A stretch of 64,000 nucleotides of DNA from CAYRSS01 sp964426945. GTDB taxonomy: Bacteria > Planctomycetota > Phycisphaerae > UBA1845. Each line of letters starts with the position of its first letter. Position 1 is the stretch's first letter. A model generated the notes under the pieces. The model worked only from the letters and a program-made list of their open reading frames with translations. It had not been told where the DNA came from and made no database searches. The translations under genes were made by a program, and so were the position numbers. The stretch spans positions 39,224 to 103,223 of the forward strand of contig CAYRSS010000011.1 of the NCBI GenBank assembly GCA_964426945.1. Reading direction: 5' to 3'. This document shows, one piece after another, positions 1 through 8,832 of this stretch.

Positions 1-52
1 GCCGCCGCTCCATCGGACAATCGCCGTGCGGACGAATACTTGATACGTCTCT

Positions 53-91
53 CCGGCTCACCCCCTGCGGACGCGAGCGAACGTGAGCCGG
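53..91. repeat. Inverted repeat / stem-loop downstream of the hydantoinase gene
   Basis: CCGGCTCAC at 53-61 pairs perfectly with GTGAGCCGG at 83-91 across a 21-base loop. It lies about 115 bases beyond the stop of the minus-strand hydantoinase gene, so it could end that operon. Sequences of this kind (a GTGAGCC stem with a CGCTCGCGTCCGC loop on the minus strand) look like dispersed REP-type elements, but only this copy was seen here. The rest of 1-206 holds nothing recognisable. Confidence 0.45.
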
Positions 92-206
92 TAGGACGAG
101 GTGTGCAGCATCTACATCGGCTAGTTCTACTCATGCGCTGAACGGTTTGCAACGCATCCCGACCGGTACTTTTCCCGGATGACGCGGCGGTCGGACCCCG
201 CGCGGT

Positions 207-2339
207 TCAGCGCAGCCGCACCAGCACGCCACAGGATGCCGCCGCGTCGTTCCGGGTCAGCTCCAGCTCCAGCACAGCCGCTGCCTGATCTACGCTCGCA
301 AGCCCCGAAAGGTCGATGATGTGGCCCGATACCAGCACGAAACACGCGGGGATTGTGACGCCGGCGTCGGAATAGCGCGTATGCCGCGCGACCAGGCCCG
401 CCAGGTGACGGCCCGCCTGTTGCACCTCTCCCACTTCCCAATCTGCGGCTTCGGCGGTCCACCGGATCGTCCCGGCCCCATCAAGGAGACGCACCGCGCG
501 ACGACCCGAGGCAGACCATGACCACCACCCGCGCCGGCGGCGCGCCGCCGACCAGATCTCGAAGCCGCCGGCGACCGCCGACCTCACTGGCGGGTCACAG
601 TCCTTCCCCAGCGAACCAGCCACCAGCTCCCGCCGATCGGCATCATCGAGCACCCGGCGGCGATCGACCGGCCGCCGGATCTCCAGGGCGCCTTCGGCCG
701 TGGCGCGGATGAGACTCCGGCGACGATCCACCTCGACGAACACCTCAATCGTCTCCGGGGCGGCCCCCATGCGCAGCACCCGCGCGGCAGCCTCTTCGCG
801 CACCGCGCACAGTTCGGCCTGCCCCGGCTCGACCGCCGAGCGTTCCACGACTTCGCGGATCATGGCCAGCGCGACACCGATGGCGCTGATCACGTCGGCG
901 TCGGGGACGAGCTCGTGGTTAACTCCCATCCGCCGGGCCAGGAAGGGCACGATCGCCGCCGCGCCGCCGCCCCCGCCGACCAGTCGCACGGTCGAGGGAA
1001 GCTGGCCGTACTCAGCGATCAGGCCTCGGACGATCGGCTCAATCAGCGCGCAGGCACCGGAGAGTACGGCCTCAGCCACAGCGGCCCCGTCCGCCGCGCG
1101 CCACGCTCGGGCGATGGCGTCGAACGCGCCATCGACGGAACCACGGTTCCCCGCGGCGGGGTCGCCGGGGGGGATCAGGCCGAGCCGGTTGGCGGCGCAC
1201 GTCGGCGTGACCGCCAAGCCGACTGAGTCGGGCTCGCCCCGCATCGCGAGGTACGGCTGCCCGTCGACGGTCTCCGTGGTGGCCTGCCAGTCGCGCGGCG
1301 GCGGATCGGCAAAGCTGACATAGCTCAGCCCGGCGAGGTGGGCGCTGCGCGGCCCGAGGCGACTGCCGTCCGCGCGCACGAGCGAACCGCCCGCCACGCC
1401 GATTGTGCGCACGTCCAGCGTGCTGAGTGACAGCCGGTGTCCGCCGATCTCGGCACCGCGGATGACCGCCCGCCCATGGCGGATCACGCTGATGTCGGTG
1501 CTGGTCCCGCCGACCTCGAGAAAGACGCCGTCCGAGACCTGGGCATAGAGCAGCGCCGCAGCCACCCCGGCTGCAGGCCCGGAGAGCATGGTCAGGATCG
1601 GCCGTTCGCGCATCTCCGCCAGGCTCATCACGCCGCCGTCACTGCGCATGACCATCAGCGGAGCCACGATGCCTGCCTCCCGGACGGCCTGCTCTGTCAT
1701 CTCCGCGGTCAGCAGCATCTTCGGCATCATGCTCGCGTTCACTACCGCCGTGCGCGTCCGCATGGCGAGACCGTGCAGACCGCTCACGACGTGCGTAGCC
1801 GTTGCCCTCAGGCCCAGATCCTCCGCGACGCGGCAGACCAGTTGCTCGCGCGTGGGATCATCGACGCTGAAGGCGTCCGCGGCGACGATCACCTCGGCGC
1901 CGCGGTCGCGCAGGCGCTCGATGGCTGCCCGCGAGGTGCGCTCGTTCACCGCATCGCCGTGAAGAAACTCGTGACAGGTTGTGAGGGTCCGCCCCGCGCC
2001 CAGCGGGATCGGACGGATGCTGGTCTGCGAGCGCGCCGGCCACGCCCCGAGGCCGCGGCCCATGCCGAGGATGCCCACGGTGGCGACGTCCCCCTCCAAC
2101 AGGGCATTGGTCGCCTGCGTCGTCGAATGGGCTACGAGGCGAACCTGATCCGGCGTCACACCGGCCTGCGCCAGCACGAGCCTGAGGGCGTCGACCACGC
2201 CTCGGGCCACGCCCTCGGGTGCGCGATGGGTCGTGGGCGTGCGCACCTTCGCCGCGAGTTCGAGCGCGTCGGCGTCGATCGCCACCGCATGGGTGAACGT
2301 CCCGCCGACATCGATCCCGATCCGGTAGTTGGTGCTCAT
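207..2339 (-). CDS. Hydantoinase/oxoprolinase family protein (HyuA type)
   Basis: This 710-residue protein belongs to the hydantoinase A/5-oxoprolinase family, cytoplasmic enzymes that open lactam or hydantoin rings, usually with ATP. The N-terminus RIGIDVGGTFTHAV is the first phosphate-binding motif of the ASKHA fold. A second glycine-rich block, LEVGGTSTDISV, lies near the middle, and GGGGGAAAIVPFLA lies in the C-terminal half. The ATG at 2337-2339 overlaps the stop of the upstream permease gene (ATGA), which indicates translational coupling. The usual partner subunit HyuB is absent from the neighbourhood, so the substrate is unknown. Linkage to a permease suggests that an imported cyclic amide or related small molecule is processed. 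Confidence 0.85.
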   Translation of the reverse strand: MSTNYRIGIDVGGTFTHAVAIDADALELAAKVRTPTTHRAPEGVARGVVDALRLVLAQAGVTPDQVRLVAHSTTQATNALLEGDVATVGILGMGRGLGAWPARSQTSIRPIPLGAGRTLTTCHEFLHGDAVNERTSRAAIERLRDRGAEVIVAADAFSVDDPTREQLVCRVAEDLGLRATATHVVSGLHGLAMRTRTAVVNASMMPKMLLTAEMTEQAVREAGIVAPLMVMRSDGGVMSLAEMRERPILTMLSGPAAGVAAALLYAQVSDGVFLEVGGTSTDISVIRHGRAVIRGAEIGGHRLSLSTLDVRTIGVAGGSLVRADGSRLGPRSAHLAGLSYVSFADPPPRDWQATTETVDGQPYLAMRGEPDSVGLAVTPTCAANRLGLIPPGDPAAGNRGSVDGAFDAIARAWRAADGAAVAEAVLSGACALIEPIVRGLIAEYGQLPSTVRLVGGGGGAAAIVPFLARRMGVNHELVPDADVISAIGVALAMIREVVERSAVEPGQAELCAVREEAAARVLRMGAAPETIEVFVEVDRRRSLIRATAEGALEIRRPVDRRRVLDDADRRELVAGSLGKDCDPPVRSAVAGGFEIWSAARRRRGWWSWSASGRRAVRLLDGAGTIRWTAEAADWEVGEVQQAGRHLAGLVARHTRYSDAGVTIPACFVLVSGHIIDLSGLASVDQAAAVLELELTRNDAAASCGVLVRLR

Positions 2340-3676
2340 GATCCCACGAACATCAGGCCGAAAATGGCGATGCCGGCAGCCGCCGCCATCCAGACGGGCA
2401 GGATCGTCCGGCGGAGTAACTGGTTCACCGTAATCCCCTGGAAGCCCGCGACCCACACGTTGGCCGTATTGGTCGGGTCGCAGATGCCCTGGAGCATTCC
2501 GGCCGCGAGCACCACGCCCAGCACGGCCGCCGCGGGGAGCGACGACGCGGTCATCAGCGTCGCCGACACGGCGAGCCCCATACCCCACACGTTGAGCGGC
2601 CCGCGGTAGAGGGCCAGCGGCGCCGCCACGATGAAGGTGACGATGTAGCCGACGGCGCTCGACGGCGCGGTCGCGGCGATCAGCGGGGTCATGTAGGCCT
2701 GCACCGCGTCGCTCCGGAGAGACACGATGAGCATGCCGATCCCGATCATCAGCAGCACGGGCGGTATGACACTCTGCGCGCCTTCGATCAACGAGCGCGA
2801 GAGTTCGCGCGTCGCGTCGCCCCTTCGGCAGACGCAGAGGTACATGTAGGCGATGGCCAGCGCGAAGGCCGCCAACTCGTGAATGGCCAGCACGAAAACG
2901 AGCAAGACCGGTACCAGCGGCGCGATCATCAGCCTCGCAGGGACGGTGACCGCCGCGGCGGTGGTTGCCGCGGTCGCCGCTACCGCGTGGAAGCGGCTGA
3001 TCGCACTTCGCCTCGTGCTGAGCACGATCCACCCGAGACCGCAGGCAAGGTAAAGCCCGACCATGACGTACAGCATGGTGTCGATCTGTGCCGGTGGCAG
3101 GCCGTAGAACTCCTGCCACAGGCGCCGGGCCACCGGGTTGAGCGTGCCGCCCATCGCCACGCCGATCAGCAGCACGCCGGAGCTGCCGATCGGCCCGACG
3201 CCGACCGACCGCAGGACAGGCAGCACGATCGTGCCCAGCATGATCACGGTGCCGAGCCCCGCTGTGGATGTGAACACCGCGGCGACCGCGACGAGCATGA
3301 TGACACAGAGCAGCGCCGGCCGGTCCCCCGCAAACTCCGCGGCCCACGTCACCATGCGCTCCGCGATCTTCAGCGTCCGGACGTACGCGGCAAACATGCC
3401 GCCGAAGAGGGTGGCGATGATCGTGTCGGACAGGGCGAGCGGCCCGTCGCGGAGCACTTGGAGCAGCGCGGCGGCGACATTCGAGGTCGCAGCGAGGGGT
3501 TCCCCGCTGGAAACGGCCGACGGCGCAGCGTCGAGGCAGGTGGCAGCAGCGGCGATCGCCGCGAAGGCCAGCGCCATGAGCGGCAGGGCGAGCAGGGCCG
3601 ACAGCCGCTCCTGAAACATCGCCCCGGCAAACGCCAGGAACACCGCCACCAGCAGCAGTCCCACGAGCAGCGTCAT
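2336..3676 (-). CDS. Multi-pass permease, ion-transporter superfamily-like
   Basis: This 446-residue integral membrane protein has about ten to twelve hydrophobic segments separated by short polar loops. Glycine-rich stretches such as STAGLGTVIMLGT and GVAMGGTLNPVARRLW resemble the re-entrant loops of GntP/CitMHS-type organic-anion carriers, so uptake of a small organic acid or cyclic amide is plausible. The family assignment is by general look only. The ATG overlaps the stop of the preceding HExxH gene, and its own stop overlaps the hydantoinase start. The three genes are therefore one translationally coupled unit. Confidence 0.7.
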   Translation of the reverse strand: MTLLVGLLLVAVFLAFAGAMFQERLSALLALPLMALAFAAIAAAATCLDAAPSAVSSGEPLAATSNVAAALLQVLRDGPLALSDTIIATLFGGMFAAYVRTLKIAERMVTWAAEFAGDRPALLCVIMLVAVAAVFTSTAGLGTVIMLGTIVLPVLRSVGVGPIGSSGVLLIGVAMGGTLNPVARRLWQEFYGLPPAQIDTMLYVMVGLYLACGLGWIVLSTRRSAISRFHAVAATAATTAAAVTVPARLMIAPLVPVLLVFVLAIHELAAFALAIAYMYLCVCRRGDATRELSRSLIEGAQSVIPPVLLMIGIGMLIVSLRSDAVQAYMTPLIAATAPSSAVGYIVTFIVAAPLALYRGPLNVWGMGLAVSATLMTASSLPAAAVLGVVLAAGMLQGICDPTNTANVWVAGFQGITVNQLLRRTILPVWMAAAAGIAIFGLMFVGS

Positions 3677-4104
3677 GCGGGGAAGCTCAAGGGGGTCAGC
3701 CGCTCGTCGGCAGCGAGCGCCGCGGGCGTGGTCTCGCGAGTCCGGGCCACGGCGACGAGATCGGCTGCGATGCGCGCCGCCTGGTCGTCGCTCAGCGCGG
3801 CTGAGGCCGCTTCTGCGAGCTGCCGCGTTGAGGTTTCGTCATCTTGCCCAAGGGCGTGGGCCGCCTCATGCAGCAGGGTGGCCACCAACTCCCGGGCCGG
3901 CCGCTGCGGGGTGACTTCGAACAGCTCGATGCGCCGCAAGACCGGATCCCACACCCCGAGAACGCGCCGCGCGCCGACCACCAGGGGGTTGCTCCAGGCC
4001 AAAATTCCAATGCTGCGCTGCCGCAGGGCGGCCATCGGGTCGGCGGTCAGGGCGACGACCGCGGCCGTCGACGCTGGCGGCTGGGTGTCCCGTCGAAGTG
4101 TCAC
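3673..4104 (-). CDS. Small HExxH (zincin-like) protein
   Basis: This is a 143-residue protein of unknown function. LLHEAAHALGQ near residue 82 matches the HExxH zinc site of gluzincin-type metallopeptidases, and the histidines could bind a metal. The helix is preceded by ARELVATL, as in SprT- or ImmA-like minimal metalloproteases. No third zinc ligand is obvious beyond the DDE stretch after the motif. There is no signal peptide or membrane segment. The start is GTG at 4102-4104, six bases after the mannosidase stop, and the stop overlaps the permease ATG. The tight spacing on both sides supports a real gene. A structural rather than catalytic HEAAH cannot be excluded. Confidence 0.65.
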   Translation of the reverse strand: MTLRRDTQPPASTAAVVALTADPMAALRQRSIGILAWSNPLVVGARRVLGVWDPVLRRIELFEVTPQRPARELVATLLHEAAHALGQDDETSTRQLAEAASAALSDDQAARIAADLVAVARTRETTPAALAADERLTPLSFPA

Positions 4105-4110
4105 GGCGTG

Positions 4111-7100
4111 TCACCTTGCCGGCTTCACGGCCACCGTGAGGATTTCGTAGGGTCGGAAGTCCCAGGCGAAGCCCCGGCCGTCATCCGCCGCGCGTACGCC
4201 GGCGTGCTCGCGCGGGCGTTCGAGCATATCGACCACGCGCGGGGCAGTCCAACCGGTCCGCCACGAGACCGTCGCCCGGCCGGACTGGCCGAAGGTGTCG
4301 TAGAGGCGGAGGATGATGTCGTCGCCTTCCTCGGCCGGCTTGATGGTTTCGATGATGATGCTGTCCGCGTCGCACGATACGGCCGACCAGGCCGGGGGCA
4401 GCGGGGCTGCGGCTGATCCGCCGGCGCTATTCCCCGGCGCGGCGTCCGCGTCGCCGTCACCCGTCAAGAGGCGCAGCGGATTGCCGAACTCCAGCGCCAT
4501 CTGCGGCACACGGGCGGCGCGCCAGTCTCCCTCGTGCGGATAGAGCGCATAACGGAAGCGGTGGACACCGCGGTCGGCCGTCGGGTCGGGCCACATGGGG
4601 GAGCGCAGCAGCGTCAGCCCCAGCGTCGGCCCCGCCTCGCGAACGCCGTGCACACCGAGGCGACAGTTGCAGCCGTATTTCGTGTCGAACAGCAGGGCGA
4701 CGCCGTAATCGGGCTGCGAGACATCCACCCAGCGCTGGGCGCAGTGTTCGAACTGCGCCGCGTCCCACGACGTGTTCTCGTGGATGGGCCGCTCGATCGC
4801 GCCGAACTGCGTGCCGAACGTTGCGTACCGCGCCCGCAGGCCGACGGAGAAGTTCGTCCGCAACATCACGCAGTCCTCGCGCCAGTCGACCATCGTGTCG
4901 AAGTGCAGGATCGGGCTGTCAGCGTAGAGGCGGATCCACTGCGTAAGCATCGACGCCCGCCCGATGGGGATGTCGAGCCGGACGGAAGCGCGCACGGGGC
5001 CGGTTTCTTCGACGGTGGCGCGGGTTTCCTGATAGCGCTCCCCGTAGATCCGCTTGGATCCATAGCCACGGTCGATGTTCCAGGCGTCGTACTCGGCGGG
5101 GCGGTCTTCGTAGGCGACCAGCCAGTTTCCGATGCGCAGGTCATTCAGCGTGAGCGTGGCGTAGTTGCAGCGCTTGTCGGTAAGCCGAATAACCCGCCCG
5201 GTGGAGACGAAATCAACGGCGATGAGGCTGTTTTCGATGCGTTGCTGCGTCACGGTGAACTGGTTCGCCACGGCCGGCGCATCGGCGTTCAGCCGCTCGC
5301 CACCAAGCGCGATGTGGCCGATCGCCGGGACGCCCTTGACCACGGCGAGCGTGACGGCGTTGCCGTCGTCGTCCTTCGCCCCCTGCGACAGGGCGGTCTC
5401 GCTCCTCGGCGGGCAGTCGCCCGCCAGTTGGACGACGCCATCCCTCTGCCACGACAGAAGGTTCGCGACGGTTTCGCGCTCCGCGGGCCGGCCGCCGCCT
5501 TCGACTTGTCGGGCCCACGTCGCCAGCGACTCCTGCAGCACGGCGGTGGCCGCGGCGCGGACCTCGCCATACAGCGCCCCGGCCTCGGCATGCACCCGCG
5601 CAATCGAGGTTCCACAAAGGATGTCGTGAAACTGGTTCAGCAGCACACCCTTCCACGCGCGGTCCATCGCACTGCGCTGATCGGGGGAGTACCCGCCGGT
5701 CGCCAGGCACGCAGCGATTTCCGCGTCGCGGAGCAGTTGCTCGCACTCGCGGTTGTCGCGCTTCGCGCTGGCCTGCGTCGTGAAGCAGCCGCGGTGCAGC
5801 TCGAGGTACAGTTCGCCATCCCAGATCGGGCCCGAAACGAGGGACTTCAGACGCTCGACCATCTCGTCGCGATCGGCGAATAGGGACTTGGGCGATTCCT
5901 CGTTGCCCGCCGCCCGACGCAGCCGCTCCAGCATGTCGCGGTGCGGCCCGCCGCCGCCGTCGCCGTGGCCGAACGCGTAGAGCCAATCGTTGTTGGTGCC
6001 CGCGGCTTCGAATCGCTTGCGGCATTCGATCAGGTCGTCCGGGCGGCATTCGCTGTTGTACTGGCCCGCGGGCAGGAAATGCGTCGCTACGCCCGTGCCG
6101 TCCAGCCCCCGCCACGTGAAGCAGTAGTGGGGGAATCGGTTCGTATCGTTCCACGACAGCTTCTGCGTGACGAGCAGTTCCAGCCCGCACTGCGCCATGA
6201 TCTGCGGCAGGGCGGCGCAGTAACCGAAATTGTCAGGGATCCACAGCGTGCGCGGCGTGTAGCCGAAGTGTTCGCGCAGCCAGCGCGTCCCGTGCAGAAT
6301 CTGGCGGATGATCGCCTCGCCCCCGGCGATGTACGTATCGCCCTCGACCCACATGGCGGCCTCGGGAATCCAGCGGCCCTCGGCCACGCGGCGTTTGATC
6401 TGCTCGAACAGGGCGGGCTGATCCTGCCGGATCATCTCGTACTGCGCCGGGCTGGTGTGCAGAAACCGGAACTCCTCGTAGCGCTCCATGTTGCGTAGCG
6501 CCGTGGAGAAGGTGCGATATAGCTTCCGCCGCGTCTCGCGCAGCGGCCAGAGCCAGGCCGTGTCGATGTGGGCGTGGCCGATGACGAAGGGTTTGCATGC
6601 CGGATGGGGTGAAAGTCGATCGAAGCCGGTCTTAACCAGACTCTGTGCGTATCGATGATCGCGCTGCACGTCGTCCGAGGCCGTGGCCGCCATCGCATAG
6701 CCGAGAAACGCGAGCGTCTGATCACGAACAGCCATCGACTCCGGCAGGGCACGGACCAGGCTCAGGAGGAAGTCGAAGTCCATCGCCAACTGATACACAT
6801 CGTCGCCGTGAAACACGCCGACCTGCGCAAGCGTCAGGTGGCCGTGCTTGCCGTCGACCACCGTTTTGTCGAGGTCGAAGTCGCCCCACAGCCCGTTGCA
6901 CGCGGCCTCGACCCACAGCTCGAACGGCTCGCCCGGCCGGATGCTCGGCGGCAGGGGGCAGTCGCGGTGAAACCGGCTGAGCCCGTGCCACGGCACGCCG
7001 TTGTGAAACAGGCAGGCCTCCGTGGCCGTGTCGAACAGCAGGTGCAGCACCTGCCCATCGCGCGTGATGGCCGGTGCGACGCCGCGCAGCCGGAACCACG

Positions 7101-7314
7101 CCGTCGAAAACAGCGGCCCCCATCGAAACCCGCGCGCAATCGGCGCATAAGCCAGCCGCCGGGCCTCGTCGAAGGAAATGGGATCAGCAACCTGCGCAAC
7201 CGCCACCTCGAGTTCGCACCGGTCGCTGAACACGGCCGGCTCGATCACCGTGCGCAGGTAGTTCTCGATTCGCTTTTCGACCAGCTTGTGCGATTCGAGC
7301 ATGAGACGGTTCAT
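4111..7314 (-). CDS. Alpha-mannosidase, glycoside hydrolase family 38
   Basis: This 1067-residue enzyme is expected to hydrolyse alpha-mannosidic bonds in glycans using a zinc-dependent retaining mechanism. After an N-terminal beta-rich region, the catalytic domain starts at about residue 237 with VIGHAHIDTAWLWPLRE; its His and Asp are zinc ligands. The nucleophile aspartate is in WIPDNFGYCAALPQI near residue 357. HGDGGGGPHRDMLERL lies further on, followed by the long beta-sandwich C-terminal half typical of GH38 (usual length 850-1100). No signal peptide is visible, so it is probably cytoplasmic. ATG at 7312-7314 was chosen; an in-frame ATG at 7300-7302 is an alternative. It is the first gene of a four-gene operon. 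Confidence 0.93.
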   Translation of the reverse strand: MNRLMLESHKLVEKRIENYLRTVIEPAVFSDRCELEVAVAQVADPISFDEARRLAYAPIARGFRWGPLFSTAWFRLRGVAPAITRDGQVLHLLFDTATEACLFHNGVPWHGLSRFHRDCPLPPSIRPGEPFELWVEAACNGLWGDFDLDKTVVDGKHGHLTLAQVGVFHGDDVYQLAMDFDFLLSLVRALPESMAVRDQTLAFLGYAMAATASDDVQRDHRYAQSLVKTGFDRLSPHPACKPFVIGHAHIDTAWLWPLRETRRKLYRTFSTALRNMERYEEFRFLHTSPAQYEMIRQDQPALFEQIKRRVAEGRWIPEAAMWVEGDTYIAGGEAIIRQILHGTRWLREHFGYTPRTLWIPDNFGYCAALPQIMAQCGLELLVTQKLSWNDTNRFPHYCFTWRGLDGTGVATHFLPAGQYNSECRPDDLIECRKRFEAAGTNNDWLYAFGHGDGGGGPHRDMLERLRRAAGNEESPKSLFADRDEMVERLKSLVSGPIWDGELYLELHRGCFTTQASAKRDNRECEQLLRDAEIAACLATGGYSPDQRSAMDRAWKGVLLNQFHDILCGTSIARVHAEAGALYGEVRAAATAVLQESLATWARQVEGGGRPAERETVANLLSWQRDGVVQLAGDCPPRSETALSQGAKDDDGNAVTLAVVKGVPAIGHIALGGERLNADAPAVANQFTVTQQRIENSLIAVDFVSTGRVIRLTDKRCNYATLTLNDLRIGNWLVAYEDRPAEYDAWNIDRGYGSKRIYGERYQETRATVEETGPVRASVRLDIPIGRASMLTQWIRLYADSPILHFDTMVDWREDCVMLRTNFSVGLRARYATFGTQFGAIERPIHENTSWDAAQFEHCAQRWVDVSQPDYGVALLFDTKYGCNCRLGVHGVREAGPTLGLTLLRSPMWPDPTADRGVHRFRYALYPHEGDWRAARVPQMALEFGNPLRLLTGDGDADAAPGNSAGGSAAAPLPPAWSAVSCDADSIIIETIKPAEEGDDIILRLYDTFGQSGRATVSWRTGWTAPRVVDMLERPREHAGVRAADDGRGFAWDFRPYEILTVAVKPAR

Positions 7315-7460
7315 CCCTCGGGCGCGAGTCCGCCGACTGGTGTCAGTATAGCAGTCGGCACGCTCCCGTCGTTCAACCCCGCGCGGGCGCGGTTCCGCCG
7401 CTACAAGGGCCTGCCGTGCCCCGATTACCCATGCGCCTGTCCGGGTGCTATGCTGGGCGC

Positions 7461-8510
7461 ATGGCCAAGGATCGTCGTCAAAACCGGCCCCGCCCCGGCA
7501 CATCCGGCCCTCGCGGCAAGCCCCGACCGGGCGGCGATCGCCAGCGCCCGCCGCGCGGGCCGGGAAAACCCGCGCCTCGGGGCACGCGGCCGACGCCGCC
7601 CCCGCCGGGCGAAGGACGTGCACCCGCCCCTCGCGGGCAGGGGCGAACACCTCAGCCGTCGCGTCAACCCTCGCGCCATGGGGCGCCTGGACCCCGCCCG
7701 GATCGGGCCTCGCCTCGCGGCGGGTCACCCGACGATGCGCTCCACCCCGCCGGCTGGGACAACGTCGCCGACTGGTACGACAAGCTCGTCGGCGAAGACG
7801 GCTCCGACTACCACAAGGAAGTCATCCTGCCCGCGGCGATGCGCCTGTTGGCGCCGCGGGCGGGAGAGCGGCTCCTTGACGTCTGCTGTGGGCAGGGGGT
7901 GTTCGTCCGCCGGTTGCTCGAGTGCGAGCCCGCGCACGTGCTGGGCATCGACGCCAGCAAGCGGCTGATCGAAGCCGCCCGTGCCCGCGGCCCGCGCGAC
8001 AAGCGGCTGCGCTACCTTGTGCACGACGTCACGGCCCCCGGCGATTTCGCCGACGGATCGTTCGACGCCGCATCGTGCCTCATGGCGGTTCAGGACGTTC
8101 CCGACCTGCCCGCCCTGTGCCGGCTCCTCGCCGCGGCGCTGCGGCCCGGCGGGCGTGCGGTACTGATCATGAACCACCCGTGCTTCCGCATCCCGCGGCA
8201 GTCGAACTGGGGCTGGGACGAGGAGCGGAAGATCCAGTACCGCCGGCTGGACCGCTACGCGACCCCGCTCGACGTTCCGATCACCACCCACCCCGGCCGC
8301 GGCGTGGACAGCGCCCAGACGGTCTACCGGCACCGCCCGCTCGCTGCGTACCTGGCGGCGCTCGGGGAAGCCGGCCTGGCGGTCACGACGGGGGAGGAAC
8401 TGCTGACCCACCGCGAACCGCCGGGGGGGCCGCGCCACCGGGGGCAGCTTCGCTCCCACCGCGAGTTTCCTCTTTTCCTCGCAATCCGGGCGGTTCGACT
8501 GCCGGGGTGA
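7461..8510 (+). CDS. Class I SAM-dependent methyltransferase with Arg/Pro/Gly-rich N-terminal tail
   Basis: This 349-residue protein has two parts. Residues 1-95 are a low-complexity, strongly basic tail rich in Arg, Pro and Gly (RPRPG, RGPGKPAPRG). From about residue 98, WDNVADWYDKLVG opens a Rossmann methyltransferase: motif I is LLDVCCGQGVFVRRLL, the acidic loop is LGIDASKRLIEAA, and LRPGGRAVLIM follows motif IV. The substrate is unknown. The tail could bind nucleic acid, which would fit an RNA or protein target, but this is inference. No Shine-Dalgarno sequence precedes ATG 7461. Instead TATGCT lies six bases upstream, compatible with a leaderless mRNA. Confidence 0.85.
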   Translation: MAKDRRQNRPRPGTSGPRGKPRPGGDRQRPPRGPGKPAPRGTRPTPPPPGEGRAPAPRGQGRTPQPSRQPSRHGAPGPRPDRASPRGGSPDDALHPAGWDNVADWYDKLVGEDGSDYHKEVILPAAMRLLAPRAGERLLDVCCGQGVFVRRLLECEPAHVLGIDASKRLIEAARARGPRDKRLRYLVHDVTAPGDFADGSFDAASCLMAVQDVPDLPALCRLLAAALRPGGRAVLIMNHPCFRIPRQSNWGWDEERKIQYRRLDRYATPLDVPITTHPGRGVDSAQTVYRHRPLAAYLAALGEAGLAVTTGEELLTHREPPGGPRHRGQLRSHREFPLFLAIRAVRLPG

Positions 8511-8803
8511 GCCTCCTGCTGCCCCCGGCCGAGAAAGCCGCCGTTGCGCAAAAATCCTCACCGCTCGGGGCCTCGATCACGACAATTGCTGCTTGAACCG
8601 GCTTGGCGGGCCACGGTATCATGGGGTGCGAGCGGCGGCCGAAGCCCTGCTCCTCCCTCGCGGGCTGGGGCGGGAAAGTCCTGAATAGAGGGCCGGCGCC
8701 GCGAGGTGTACCTGGAGCGGGACGGACCCGGCGGCGACGCGCGGCGCAGCGCGGATCGCCTCGACTAGCCGGCGCCGATTCCATCAGCGAATGTTCGGTT
8801 TTC

Positions 8804-8826
8804 CGAGACGCGGTCTCGTAAGGAGG
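8804..8826 (+). promoter_or_regulatory. 5' leader hairpin touching the ribosome binding site of the PEP-CTERM gene
   Basis: CGAGAC (8804-8809), loop GCG, GTCTCG (8813-8818) forms a perfect six-base hairpin directly followed by TAAGGAGG, a strong Shine-Dalgarno sequence six bases before ATG 8833. The hairpin could stabilise the leader or tune ribosome access. The rest of the 8511-8803 gap shows GC-rich palindromic pieces but no gene or clear promoter. Confidence 0.5.
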
Positions 8827-8832
8827 ATGGAG

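Noticed and set aside
1..141. Open plus-strand frame from base 1 to a TGA at 139-141
   Set aside because: No recognisable protein; it runs through a stem-loop and is too short to support as the end of a gene.
4534..5883. Long plus-strand frame opposite the GH38 gene
   Set aside because: Antisense shadow; the GH38 motifs on the other strand are unambiguous.
8640..8780. GC-rich segment with GGGAAAGTCC, considered as an RNase P or other structured RNA
   Set aside because: The other conserved RNase P elements are absent, and no consistent fold was found.
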